Shown here piece by piece: positions 51,501-62,228 of a stretch of DNA of 64,000 nt. The translations under genes and the position numbers were made by a program. The notes under the pieces are model-generated. The model was not told the DNA's origin, searched no databases, and was given only the letters and a program-made list of their open reading frames with translations. Position 1 is the first letter of the stretch. Every line of letters starts with the position of its first letter. Origin of the DNA: Gordionus sp. m RMFG-2023 (taxonomy: Eukaryota; Nematomorpha; Gordioida; Chordodea; Parachordodidae); contig NC_088775.1 in assembly GCF_954871325.1 (NCBI RefSeq), positions 77,663,561 through 77,727,560 on the forward strand, in the 5' to 3' direction.

Positions 51501-54500
51501 AATGAAATATCGAAATAGATATTTGTAAAAGTTTATGAGAAAAATACAGATGAATATGAATAGAACTAGTGAAATTTAAAAAATAAAAAATTCAGATCAA
51601 AGTGATAGTAAATGTCTTAAAAATAAAATATACGAATCTCTCTTCACCAACTTGTTTAAGATTAGGATAGTAATATTAAAAATATATTTGTAAAATTTTA
51701 TGAGAAAAATACAGATGAATATGAATAGAACTAGTGAAATTTAAAAAATAAAAAATTCAGATCAAAGTGATAGTAAATGTCTTAAAAATAAAATATACGA
51801 TTCTCTCTTCACCATCTTGTTTAAGATTAGGATAGTAATATTAAAAATAATTTTCTCAAATTAGAAACAACTTTATGAAAAAATAAATTCAAAATGAATG
51901 TTGCCATTTTTAAATTAGACATTTATTATTTGTATCAAAAATGTAGTGTTGTAAACATTTTAAAAAAAATCGAACGCGTTCGCGTTCAACGTTCATTGAC
52001 AAAAATCGAACGCGTTCACGTTCACCTTCAAATTCAAAAAAAGGAACGCGTTCAAGTTCATGAACGCGTTCATGCGTTCAAAATTTTATGATAAATTTTT
52101 TTTTAAATTTAATTTAATATATATAAATGCCTTATATTTTTCAACACAATATATTAGCCATGATAAAAAAATAATAGTTTTATTTTGATAATATAATTAT
52201 AAATACAATATAATAGAGCGATAAAAAAATAAATTTATAAATTTTTTTTCTTAAATACTAATATTAAAATGCCTTATTATAATTAACTATTTATATATAT
52301 TATGTAATTATGTAATTATTTTTACTTAGAACAATTAAAATAAATTATTAACTGGCTATATAGTTATACATATTATATAATATAAAATAATTAATGTTAC
52401 AATCAGATGTCTTTTTAAATTGGAGCTTGAAGATGTTGACACTGATATAATACTTTTTGGACACATTTTACATTTGGTAACTATTGAATTACCTTTTAAT
52501 TTTAAAACAGTGAAATATTTTTGATATTTGGGCCATGGTAATTCTAATTCATCTAATATTGAATTTTGATTTTCAGAATCTGATGATGAAATATTTATAT
52601 CCATGCAAATGCTAATCTATTAAATTAAAATATAAAATATTCAAATTAATAAACTTTAATCTTATCTTCTCTAGCAGTAGCACGTTATGGTACGTTAATT
52701 GCAATATGAACGAGGAAAAAGTAAAAACAGCTGATTAAAAAATATAAGACTTTTTTGTTAAAAAATTGGATTAAATATTAATTTTTCAAATAAATAAAAA
52801 TATAAGACTTTTTTGTTAAAAAATGCGGATTAATATTAATTTTTCAAATAAATAAAAATAAAAAGTGTTTTTAAAATTGAACGAACGTAAAATTGAACGC
52901 GTTCATCAAAGAAAAGGAACGCGTTCATCAAAGAAAAGGAACGCGTTCACGTTCAAAGTTCGTCAAAAAAAAAGGAACGCCGTTCATCACCTTTTTTCAA
53001 AAAAACTAACTTCGTTCACGAACGCGTTCATTTTGAACGCGTTCGTTTACAACACTACAAAAATGCCATTATTTGTTAATCTTTAGAACAATTATAATTA
53101 TTTTCAAAAGTAAGCTAATGGGTATAAGTCTAGTGTTTTAGTGATCTAGAAGCTTTAAATGTATAGATTTTATAGAATCTTTACTATTATATAAAATCCT
53201 TTGCCTTTAATCTATGTTTGAAAGGAATTTTTAAAAATGATAGACAGCACATTATTATCACAAATATTTACTTTTTCTATAACATTTAGGTCCAGGTTCA
53301 GAGCCAGAACTCTCCGGCCCTACTACAAACAATCCTTTCCTGAACAATAAACATGAACCTCCACCCGCAGCAACCGTTTGAATATCTAACTTTATAAATA
53401 TGATATTATATATATATTAGTTAAACCCTATAGACCATAGGCGAAGGGGGAGGGGGCAAGAGAAACTAACCTCCATTTGCATGTTCTCGTAAATATCATT
53501 TTAAGTTAATAAAAATCCCCCCCCCTCCTATGCACCCCTACCCCCCCCATCCCCCTAGTATACAAAACTATAAAGAAGAATTTGAAAGAAAAATTAATTA
53601 TTGAAAGGTAATAACTTTTTATAATAACGACTATAATTAAAAATTTTTGGAAAATAAAAAATTTTTATTTTAAAAAAAGTGAAAAACCAAAGATTATTTT
53701 TATAAAAATCGAATATTGCCAAAGGCCTTCAATAAGTGGACGTAAAGGCCTCCAATAAAATTAATGGGTAGGGAAGGGGCTAACCTAGTAGTGCCCCCAC
53801 TCCCTTATCAAAATCCTTACTACGCTTATGCTATAGACCATGCAAAACTTTAATTAAATCACCGAGCGCTCACGATTTGTTCAAAAGATTTTCAAGCAAT
53901 TCTAATAAAAAAAAAATTTGATTTGTTTAAGAAAGCGAAGGGGGGGGGGGTAAATGAATAATATTTCATTTCTTGTTCATTTAATTTATAATACGTAATG
54001 GGAGTTGATATAAATGTCAAAACTTGAGGACATTGCATCACGATTCCAGCTACGATTGAGTCGTATACATGTTCATAATTCCCATCAAAACGACTCACAT
54101 CGGTCGAAGTTCCTTAGTATAAAATTAAAGATTTTTTTATATATTTTAACTAACAATCTAAATAAATTTAGTTATAAGATTTTTTTTTAAATAAAAATAA
54201 ACCTCAACTGATCATAATATAAAAGTGAGTTAGAATTAGTGATCTGCATCGGGCCTAATTTTTAAAACCAATTTTTTCAAAAATATGTGTCCTGCCCACC
54301 CCCTTGTTCCCGAACAAAATTTCTTTTATTTGTCCCGAAAAGCCCGGCCTAATATAAATTAAAATTATTTGTCTGCCTGACTCAGCCCGAATTTATTTAA
54401 ATATAAAAAAAATTAAATTTTTTTTTAAATTTAAAACAATATTCTACAAACAAAAAATACTAGCGCCTTGTTTCTTGGTAGAATTTTAAAATATATCAAT

Positions 54501-57500
54501 TTATTTGACAAAATGTAATATCATATTTAAAATCTTAGGTCCAACCCGGTTTGGCCAGAAATTATTTTTAAAATATTAGGCCCGACCCAGCCCGAACCGA
54601 AATTATTTTTTAAAATGGACCTCCGGGCCGGATACGGGCTGGGCCGTGATTTCCATATCTCTAATTTGAAAATTATTTCTATTATTTTTCCTTTTTTAGC
54701 CAAAAAAAAAGACAATTTAATATTAAGTACAAATTATATATTTAATTGCCTACGAAATGTAAATCAGCTTTAAGCCTCGTTAGCTAATAAATTTCAAAAA
54801 TTCGTTTATAACATCAATTTTAATTTATTAATATTATTCTTATTTTTAACCTATTCATGATAATAATCTAAGAATTAAAAGAAAAATTGACCTCATTAAA
54901 AGAATTTTTAAATCGCTCAGCTGTTAAATAGTGTCGGATCAGATTCTACTATGAATCCAGCCTTAGGTAGGCATCTTCTTAATTACAATGCAAACATACA
55001 CAATTTATTAGATCGTCGAAATATAAACATATTTTTAATTAATTTTTTTATTTTAAAAAATTATATATGGGTTTGATTTAAAAATATTCACCATATTCAG
55101 TATTTATTGGACTTTTGAAAATATGTATTTATTGCAATATAATTGTGTAATATTTGCTTATTTCTTTATTCGGAGGATAATTTATTTAGTTATTAATAAC
55201 CTCCCATATCAAATCCTATGACCGGCATGTTTTTTTGACCAGTCTCCACTTCGTTATTGTATGTTGTTATGGAATACCCGACTACTCCCCCCGCGGGCCC
55301 AGATAAAATTGATTTTGATCCTATAAATCTTTTATTTAGTAATTATTTGAAAAGAGTATTTTAAAAAAAAAATTTTATTAATAAATGTTAGTTTATTTTT
55401 ATAAAGGAATGGTGAAAAATTATAAATTGAATCTTAGCCTTGAATAATCTACCTCAATTTTAATATCTTTAATAATAAGAAAAATTTACTTGCTCATTTA
55501 TTATAACATTAATAATTTATAAATATTATATTTTGGATTTCTGTAATTTTGTCAAAAGCTAACAAAAATGAGGCATTGAATTCTGATTAAATTACAAGTA
55601 AATATCACCAAGACAAAATAAAACATCTAGTCATTCACTAACATTTATGTGCAAATTTATACTTCCCCAAAAATATATAAGGGCAGATCATTAGTGTAGC
55701 CAGATGGGTCAGGGATGGGAACAGAAATTTATCCCATAATAAATTTACTCGTATTTATCACTTTAAGCTAATAAAAATTTCTCCTACCACATTTCCTCAG
55801 TCACCCCCCCCCCTCCTTCCTCAAAAAGGAGTAGTATCTATTATTATAAACAAAATTTTCAAAAAAATAAGTAAAAGTTAACAATTTCGTAAAATAATGA
55901 CTAGAATTCAAATTTTTGAGAGAAAAAAAATGTAAGCCCAAAATTATTACTATTTTTAAGTAGAATTCACCAAAGATTATTAAATATGGGGTTTTAAATA
56001 TCCAATAAAAATTCTAAATATGCCTATGGAGCATTTGTTTAAAAATGAACAAAAAAAAATGTTATATTGGGCTAATGAAAATAAATAGAAAGCTACTTAA
56101 AGTGGAGAATTCAAAGTATATTCTATGTAATTTTATTTTCCTAATAGTAAATTTGATAAATTCGCTTGTAAATAACTAAAGTTACCGTCAACTTTCTTTA
56201 GGAAGGAATAGGAGACTACGTGGTCCTAAAACTCGGTTCATCATATTATCATATATAATAAAATTTAACTCTTCCTTGACAACTAAGCCACCGTCAGATT
56301 GCATGAAATGTATGAGGGGCCCTGAATATTTTTCGATTCCATTGTCCCACTTGATTAAATCTTCGATACTGGCCACAAAATTAGAAACATAAGATTTGAT
56401 GCAGGGAGTCAAGTAGGCATCTACGCAAGTTGTTTGACCTCTAGCAACAATGTTAACCATTGGCATCACCCTGGAAGATAAGGAGACGTGTATCGAATCC
56501 CCGAATTTATCTTTGATTAAGCGTTCTATCTCTTCTTCGTGGATATTCCATCTGATTTGGTTTAGTGTATAAAATTGAATGTTTACGCTTCTAAAAAGGC
56601 ACAAAAAATATTCAGAACAATATTTTTAAAAAATGAACTAATTACTTATCAAAATTATATAAGGTTTAGGATCGATTAAACTCACTGAAGAATTCACATA
56701 TAATATAACTAAAGAAATTCTAAAAAAAATTAGCCATTTTTAACATAAAATTTATTGGGCTCAAATATTAATTACGGATCCCATGTTTTATTTAAATATT
56801 CTAATCTTAATGTATTTTCCAACCTCCATTTTTAACATAACATCAAATTTTCAATTTAAAAAAATCTATATAAAAAATATTTGTGTGAAAAAAGTTAAAA
56901 GTGCAACATTGTTCAATAGGATGATTTAAACAAGGATAAGGAAAATGAGGATTATAGCATAGGCTAGGCTATCTTTGAAGTTTATTAACTCATTACCTTT
57001 GCCAAATAAATGCAAATCTTTGGGAATATTTAAAACAAGTGTTAAAGATACCCATATGCGTGCATCATAACAACGGCCACTGATTTGATTCCTTGGTCTG
57101 ATATTACTTTTAAATCTCTCTCCACCTCTTGATGATCTACACCTTTCCAAATGATAAACTTTTAATAAAACATAAATAAAATAAAGTATGAGAGATGACG
57201 CATTTGCATCAACAATTGAATAATTTTTTTTCTTAAACACACAAATATAAGGTCTGACAAAATATTTTCAAATTAGTAGTTCAAACCAAGATGAATTTCA
57301 GTCAAAATAAATTATTTTAATTAGCCCTATCTTATATTTTAATTTAATAAAATAATATTTCTGTGTATTTATATAAAATTTTATTCATAAAGGTATAGAA
57401 AAATTATTTAAAAAGTTACAGGCGATGAGGTCTTATAAATAACCTTTTCTCCGCTTTTGGTGGTGACAAAATTCTTCTTACCTGCCTCAAACAATGTGAT

Positions 57501-58948
57501 TGGAAGTTGACATTCGGACTGATCCAAAATCACTCGCTCATTTACTTCTATTACACTTTCATATAGGATATCGGGCATAACGATATTCTAACAATGGAAA
57601 TAAAATAAAATATTTCTTTTTGACTTAAGACGTACCCTAAAAGTATCATTTTATAAAGTGCAGCTAATGAAGTTGGAGTATTTTGGGTTCAAAATAAATT
57701 TCCTATTCATTAAAAAATCTATTTAAGTTGAGAAATTTATCTAAATCAACCTAATATCTCAGATCACACATTGGCGAAGAAAAATTTATATATATTTTTT
57801 TCAAAATTAGCGATTAAAAAGGAAATTCTAAATCTAAAATTAGTAGAAAATTATATCTCGAGAGGGCTTTCACAATTTTCATAGCATTTAGTCCTCGCTC
57901 CCTATCCCCTTCAAAGTGGGTTTAAATTATTTTCTAAATTTTATTTTGTCACCAAATCGAATAGTTGTGGTCTGGCTTGATTCCCTATATATAAAACGTC
58001 CTTGAATCCTTTGGTAATTATGAGAGCCATCTTTTCGCCTTTTCTCTCCAAAAGTGCATTGGTGGCTAGAGTCGTGCCTATTCGTATCCATTCGATTTTC
58101 AGTTCCCTAATGTTATTGGATATAGAGTTTTCTCCGTAAAACTGAAAATGTGTATTTTTTTAAAACATATAATATATATTCGTTTATTGCATTCATTCAT
58201 CAATTTTTTTTATTCATGTATTCATCATATATCTGAGTTTTACAAAATAAATTATTTTTCAAATAAACAAAGAATAATCGCATAAAATTATATTTGTTTA
58301 TATACAAATTAAAACACAAATAGAACGAATGATGTGGTTTCTTCAACTTAAAATAAATAAAATATTCACTAAAAAAAATGTCAAGGTCAGATCTAAATAA
58401 CTAACTTATGTTATCGATATTTACTGTTTAATAAACTTAATGTAATGAACTTGCAAATAAGCGTGTAAGTGATTAGGTAATTATTTTGATTCATATACTA
58501 TAATATTATAGCATTATTTTTTTTTAGAATTGAAAATTATATATCTTTCTAAAATAAAATAGAAAACCAAATAAAAAGTTAAAATTAAGAATATAAAATA
58601 AATAAGTAAACAAAAATATATTCAAACTAACTTAAAATGTCAATAGAAATTATAGTTTCGAAACTTTGATTTACATATTGTAATCATTAAAGAATGCTAA
58701 TGGTATTTTTTTAAATCAAATAAATTATACTATACTTCATTTATAATCCGCCTGATTCCTTCATAAGGGGCGTCATTGTAATGGTCAGGATTTTCGGATA
58801 AAAGTTTCGAAGTTTTAACGCTTCCATCAGGACATATAGCAAAAATATCGGTAAATGTCCCACCTCTGTCTATGCCGAATTTAAATTTTCCGCCGGAGCC
58901 ATCGACATTTTTATTCGAAATTGTATTTGATATTTTGTCCGATTTCAT
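30565..58948 (-). CDS. OPLAH: ATP-dependent 5-oxoprolinase, 26 exons, complete
   Basis: It opens 5-oxo-L-proline to L-glutamate using ATP, in the cytosolic gamma-glutamyl (glutathione) cycle. Exons, 5' to 3': 58948-58736, 58141-57953, 57587-57482, 57142-57052, 56551-56270, 55328-55201, 54112-54024, 53389-53272, 50748-50606, 50229-50104, 49812-49700, 47717-47346, 47099-46931, 46449-46313, 45815-45664, 45478-45264, 44535-44434, 43480-43291, 40702-40593, 40416-40165, 39817-39683, 39001-38852, 38148-37991, 36231-36071, 34213-34116, 30624-30565. All junctions are GT-AG with matching phase. The total is 4,059 bp, 1,352 aa; vertebrate proteins are about 1,290. Landmarks are [14 protein letters not shown] and [15 protein letters not shown] (hydantoinase A N-domain), [42 protein letters not shown] and TVAAGGGS (hydantoinase A). 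Hydantoinase B shows [73 protein letters not shown] and the C-terminal TPGGGGYG. It looks functional. Introns carry most of the mobile DNA in this half of the window. Confidence 0.95.
30928..31698 (+). mobile_element. Short hAT derivative with perfect target duplication
   Basis: The ends CAGGGATCCAA (30928) and TTGGATCCCTG (to 31698) are inverted repeats. The flanking 8-bp duplication AAATAAAG (30920-30927 and 31699-31706) is perfect. GAACCGAACC words cluster inside both ends. Between about 31295 and 31435 the plus strand still encodes a hAT dimerisation block, [20 protein letters not shown], followed by [14 protein letters not shown]. It is therefore an internally deleted autonomous element lying in the last OPLAH intron. 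Confidence 0.88.
31740..31925 (+). repeat. Fragment of the G-run MITE family
   Basis: The words 'gccctccaataaagcttatg', C-runs and a terminal 'tcctagctacacctac' match the right half of the complete MITE at 53436-53830. The left half is not visible. Confidence 0.5.
31929..33937 (-). mobile_element. hAT element related to the 17.8-kb hAT, transposase C-terminal remnant
   Basis: The ends CGGGCGCGTACGCAG (31929) and CTGCGTACGCGCCTG (to 33937) are inverted repeats that differ at one base. The flanks CTCCTATT and CTTCTATT agree at seven of eight bases. A long G-run follows the left end, as in the large hAT. The minus strand at 32400-33400 is a diverged, broken relative of the C-terminal transposase at 18400-19100; shared blocks include 'attcaaaag', 'gttctttcatt' and the 'taatactcttctac' stretch. 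A GC-rich block (32505-32835) interrupts it. It lies in the last OPLAH intron. Confidence 0.8.
32505..32835. repeat. GC-rich islet array (gggccggg words in AT-rich DNA)
   Basis: Words such as 'cctccgggccggaccg', 'cctgggccgggccc', 'ttcgggccgggcctg' and 'cccgaaccgggccg' alternate with A or T runs. The block interrupts the hAT transposase remnant, so it was probably inserted. Similar blocks lie at 37553-37775 and 54240-54660. Confidence 0.6.
37553..37775. repeat. GC-rich islet array, second copy
   Basis: The words 'gaccgacccgggttttat', 'tctgcccggattttt', 'actcggtccaggtatttt' and 'taggcccgacccaaat' alternate with A/T runs, as at 32505-32835. It lies in an OPLAH intron. Confidence 0.55.
39270..39618 (+). 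repeat. G-run MITE, copy in an OPLAH intron
   Basis: It has the same block order as the copy at 55689-56028: a C-run in the left third, 'ttactataaacaata', 'ataattcaaaatttctcaga', 'aaacttccaataaaattta', and the right terminus CCTGGCTATGCCTATG. The left end is eroded. It ends 65 bp from the OPLAH exon at 39683. Confidence 0.65.
41045..43035 (-). mobile_element. Non-LTR retrotransposon, 5'-truncated, probably RLE type
   Basis: The minus strand gives reverse-transcriptase blocks in order: [18 protein letters not shown] (about 42940), [26 protein letters not shown] (about 42750), [11 protein letters not shown] (about 42590) and [12 protein letters not shown] (about 42500). After the RT comes a zinc-finger-like [18 protein letters not shown], then GKRPDG ... 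[10 protein letters not shown]. That resembles the Cys/His finger plus PD-(D/E)XK nuclease order of restriction-like-endonuclease LINEs (R2/NeSL/HERO group). The last 480 codons (42509-41067) are a single open frame. One frameshift near 42690 separates the two RT halves. Coding starts abruptly at about 43033, so the 5' end is missing, as usual for LINEs. The clade is my inference. Confidence 0.85.
48180..48310. repeat. Dispersed repeat, partner of 4860-5075
   Basis: The words 'ggggtaaagttgttatggg', 'taaaacgattaaaatgttcc' and 'catataaaaagatat' match 4860-5075 in reverse orientation. It lies in the OPLAH intron between exons 11 and 12. Confidence 0.5.
48500..49400 (+). mobile_element. hAT remnant with BED-type finger
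   Basis: The plus strand at 49258-49350 reads [20 protein letters not shown] followed by SHNEKH, the Cys-x2-Cys ... His pattern of a BED finger. It ends in a stop. At 48500-48600 GC-rich words (tgaaccctgacccttaa, cccgacctgg) resemble hAT subterminal blocks seen elsewhere in the window. The ends were not resolved. Confidence 0.45.
51521..51850. repeat. 165-bp tandem duplication
   Basis: Two nearly identical 165-bp units start at 51521 and 51686; 'acagatgaatatgaatagaa' and 'agtgatagtaaatgtctta' recur exactly 165 bp apart. The few differences suggest a recent duplication. It lies in the OPLAH intron between exons 8 and 9. Confidence 0.9.
51944..53057. mobile_element. hAT derivative with palindromic subterminal repeats
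   Basis: The ends TAGTGTTGTAAAC (51944) and GTTTACAACACTA (to 53057) are exact inverted repeats. The flanking 8-bp duplication CAAAAATG (51936-51943 and 53058-53065) is perfect. GAACGCGTTC, a perfect 10-bp palindrome, occurs about four times in the first 150 bp and about five times in the last 180 bp. An exon coding for a BED finger survives on the minus strand. The rest of the transposase is gone. It lies in an OPLAH intron. Confidence 0.92.
52356..52604 (-). pseudogene. BED zinc-finger exon of the hAT at 51944-53057
   Basis: ATG at 52604 opens [13 protein letters not shown], then [29 protein letters not shown] and NLKRHL. This is a complete BED finger (aromatic pair, Cys-x2-Cys, His) as found at the N-terminus of many hAT transposases. 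The frame then runs into AT-rich sequence, perhaps an intron. No catalytic part follows within the element, so it could at most make a small DNA-binding protein. Confidence 0.75.
53436..53830 (+). repeat. G-run MITE, complete copy with target duplication
   Basis: The ends CATAGGCGAAG (53436) and CTACGCTTATG (to 53830) are imperfect inverted repeats related to CATAGGCGTAGCCAGG of the large hAT. The flanking 8-bp duplication CTATAGAC (53428-53435 and 53831-53838) is perfect. At 395 bp it is non-coding, with C-runs in the left third. It lies in an OPLAH intron 47 bp from the exon at 53389. Confidence 0.85.
54240..54660. repeat. GC-rich islet array, third copy
   Basis: The words 'gcatcgggcctaattttt', 'gaaaagcccggcctaat', 'taggcccgacccagcccg' and 'cctccgggccgg' lie between A/T runs. 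The outer edges 'tagtgatctgcat' and the complement of 'atatctcta' look like weak terminal inverted repeats, but I find no matching target duplication. Confidence 0.55.
55689..56028 (+). repeat. G-run MITE, copy in an OPLAH intron
   Basis: The left end CATTAGTGTAGCCAG and right end 'atgcctatg' match the family termini. The internal C-run and the 'attattataaacaa', 'gactagaattcaa' and 'tccaataaaa' blocks occur in the family order. No clear target duplication remains. Confidence 0.7.
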
Positions 58949-59819
58949 GTTGTCGTTTAAAGTATGATTTAGAAGAAAAATTAACAGTATAAATTTTAAT
59001 AAATATGTTTTTTACTTCTTTGATGTAAAAAAAAAATACTATAAATTTGTAAATAAATGTTTTTTTTTAGTTTCATAATTTTTATATTAGTTATATTATT
59101 AAATTAATTGAAAGTGGATATTTAAAAAAAAATATATATATATTTAAAATTAAGTTTACGGTGACAGGAAAAGAGGCTAATAAAAAAAAATATTATCAAA
59201 TAATAATTTCAACAATTCATGGTCTACTTCTACTCTATAACATCATTGAATCGATTGTTAGATTTTAATAATATATAAATTTTTATTTAACCAATTTTGT
59301 TTTAAAGTTTATTTTTATGCAGAATTTGAAGAAAAATTTTGAGCAAAAATCTTATTTTTGAAGAAGAGAGATGATTTTATACCTAAAAATGACTAAATAT
59401 TTTTTAAAAAAATCTTTTATAAGTAAATATTTTGTAACATACGTAAAAAATCTATCAAGATAAAATTTGAAATTTTTTTATTCCCAAACTCTGATTTCAT
59501 GCCATATTCTACAAGTAAGTTTGCTAGATTTTCAAAAATCAAATAAAATTTAAGAATGACAAACTATCACATTTATAACGTTTGGTTGTGTGAAATTTTT
59601 CAAATTAGTATCAGATCTTAATTTATATAGCTAATCAATCAAAAATAACTCGTTTCGGCATATGCCACAAGTTAATTATAAATTTCAATTACAAATTTTT
59701 ATATATTTATCCTATAAGTCTAAACAGTTGCCTTTAGAAATTAATTAGTGATATTGACACTTAGGCAATCATCAAATTTTTGGTTTTTAACAATTCAGCT
59801 TATAATAAATTGAATGAAA
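58949..59819. other. AT-rich stretch upstream of OPLAH, including a dispersed repeat
   Basis: This 5' flank of OPLAH is A/T-rich with no open frame of note. About 59320-59500 is the partner of the dispersed repeat at 2285-2540. I cannot assign promoter elements. Confidence 0.5.
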
Positions 59820-62080
59820 TTAAGAAATCATTATTTTAATCATATTCATTAAAAATGCGCTCCGAAGCGGCAGTTGAATGGAAAAATGAAAATGCAAAAT
59901 TGAATAGATTCTCTCTGGATATTTGCACATTTTTTTTGATGATAATAGGTAACGAGACCAATGAAGGATCGCACTTCGTGAACGTTTTTTGGAACGGGAC
60001 AATTTTTGATAGATTCTGTTGTTCTAGGACTAGGAGTTAACCCGTCTGCATTAATGATGTGGCCCAAATATTCCACTGAGGGTTGCGCTAATCATTTTTT
60101 TAGATTTATTCTTAAATTAAAATCCTCCAATCGTGTGAAGAGCTGATGCAAATTGAACCAGTGTTCCGCCGGAGTTTTCCCTGATACTAGAATATCGTCT
60201 AAATAAGTGACGGTCTTTTTTAGACCGGCTGTTACAATGTCCATCGTTCGTTGAAAAATCATTGGGGCGGAGGAAATACCAAAAGGAAGTCTATTAAAAT
60301 TGAATAGGCCTAGATGGGTGCTAATTGTTAACAGTTCGCTTGTAGTTTTTGTGACTGGTATTTGGGTGTATGCTTCTTTTAGATCTATGACCGAAAAAAT
60401 AGTACCTTCTTGTAGTGTTCCAAAAATATCTTCGATTCGGGGAATAGGATAACATTCGGGCCTGACCCATGGGTTCAGAGTAACTTTGTAATCAATGCAA
60501 AGGCGTATGGAATTGTCCGACTTTTGAATGGGCACAACTGGAGATCCCCATTTACTGTATCGGCATTTACTAATAATCGCTTGGTTTTCCCAGTCCATAA
60601 GTATTTGTTCAATTTGTGACTTTAGTGCATAGGGTACCGAACGGGGTTTGACGAACTGGGGTTGTGCGTTGGGAAGGAGATTAACGTCTATTTGGCTTGG
60701 GAAACTTCCTAAGGTATCCGAAATTCGTGGGAAATTTTTTTTTAAGCTGTTTAATTTCTTGATCCTTGTAGGTGATGTCTTGTAGGATCTCGGGTATCTT
60801 GTTTAGAACATCTCTACCCACTATGGAGGTAGGGGAGTTATTAGTTACTAGGATATTTGTAGAATGTGTGCTGTCTTGGTAGCTTATTATTGCCGGGAAG
60901 TGCCCTATGGGTTGAATGTCATGTCCTGAAAATGATTTTAGAACTACCTTGGTGTCCTCCATTGGGATAAGGTTGAAAAGTACATTATACGTTTGATTAT
61001 TAATGATTGCTACATCTGAGCCTGTATCTATAACCATTTCTAATGGTATACCATTTATTTTTACCGTTACCCGGAATGAATGGTTTTTGTCGATATCCGT
61101 TTCATTTGTCATCATGTTTATGTGTTTGTACTCCTTGTTTTCTATCTTTTTAGTCTCGTGTAGTACTCTGTTAGTCGCTGGGTATGCTATTGCCGGGAAA
61201 TTGGGTTGAGTCGTAGGTATATTTCGAGGAGTATACTGAGAGGAGTAATAATTGTTGAAAGTTTGTTTTATTTGGCAATTGTATCTATAATGCCCCACGT
61301 TTCCGCAATTGTAACAGGTTGGGTTTTCATTCCGTGGGAAATTTCGACGTGGGGGTTGATAGTAATTCTCCAATGTTTGCGGGGTGTTTTGTACATGCGT
61401 ATACTTTGTGGGTATGTTTATTTGGTTGCTGTAGGCGTGGTTCGTCGCATTATTTTGGTTAAGCGCTTCGGCCATTTCCCAGGTTTGCGCAATTTTTAAC
61501 TTCCCTTTAAACGTTATATTATCGGACGTTATTACGTGACCTCTTATTCCGGAGGATTGTATCCCCGCTCCGAATTGGGAGGACAGGAAAAGGTCCCAGC
61601 TGGGGCCTAGATCGCACTGAGAGGCCAATGCTATCAAAGCTTCCGCATATTCAGTAATTGTTTCGCCATCTTGATGGATGCGTTGACGAAGCTTGTTGAT
61701 TGCTAGACCTCTGTTGTTATTGTTGTTTCCCAAAATAGTTTTTACGTCCTCTATTGACATTTCCAACATAGGCCTTGGTGCAAAGGCTAACTTTAATTTT
61801 GAATATAGGCCGTGACCGCATGATGATAAGAATAAGGATAGGAAATTTGCCTCCGGTTGATGTCGATGGATAAGCATAAAACGTTCTAGGTAATGATCTG
61901 TTGGTTCTTCCAAGTCGTAGATTATCGAATGTACGTTGGGCGCCAGTGTTGCGTTTGGACCGATGGGTCCCCCAGTCTGAAGGGGAATAATACAGTCCGT
62001 GATCGGGGGTCCGGGATGGTCAATGACTGGATCCAGGGGGCCGGGTTTTATCTATTTAGTCATGGAATCACTTGGACAAC
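59820..62080 (-). mobile_element. Ty3/gypsy LTR-retrotransposon fossil, partial
   Basis: On the minus strand, from high to low coordinates, there is a gag-like region with a CCHC zinc knuckle, an aspartic protease with the DTGSD signature, and part of a Ty3/gypsy reverse transcriptase with YLDD. I recognise no RNase H, integrase or long terminal repeats. The copy is incomplete and broken, with a few disruptions. Its coding is still easy to read, so it is probably not very old. It lies upstream of OPLAH and in the same orientation. Confidence 0.85.
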
Positions 62081-62228
62081 GTAAGTTTTAAAGTTTATTC
62101 GAATCAGAGAAATTACAATAAAAAAAAGAAATTCTATTACAAAAACAAATATTTAATGATTAATGGTGTTTTGTTTTCCACCTTTATAATTTTTAAAACA
62201 AAGGGGGAAAGAAAAAGTTAACATTACT

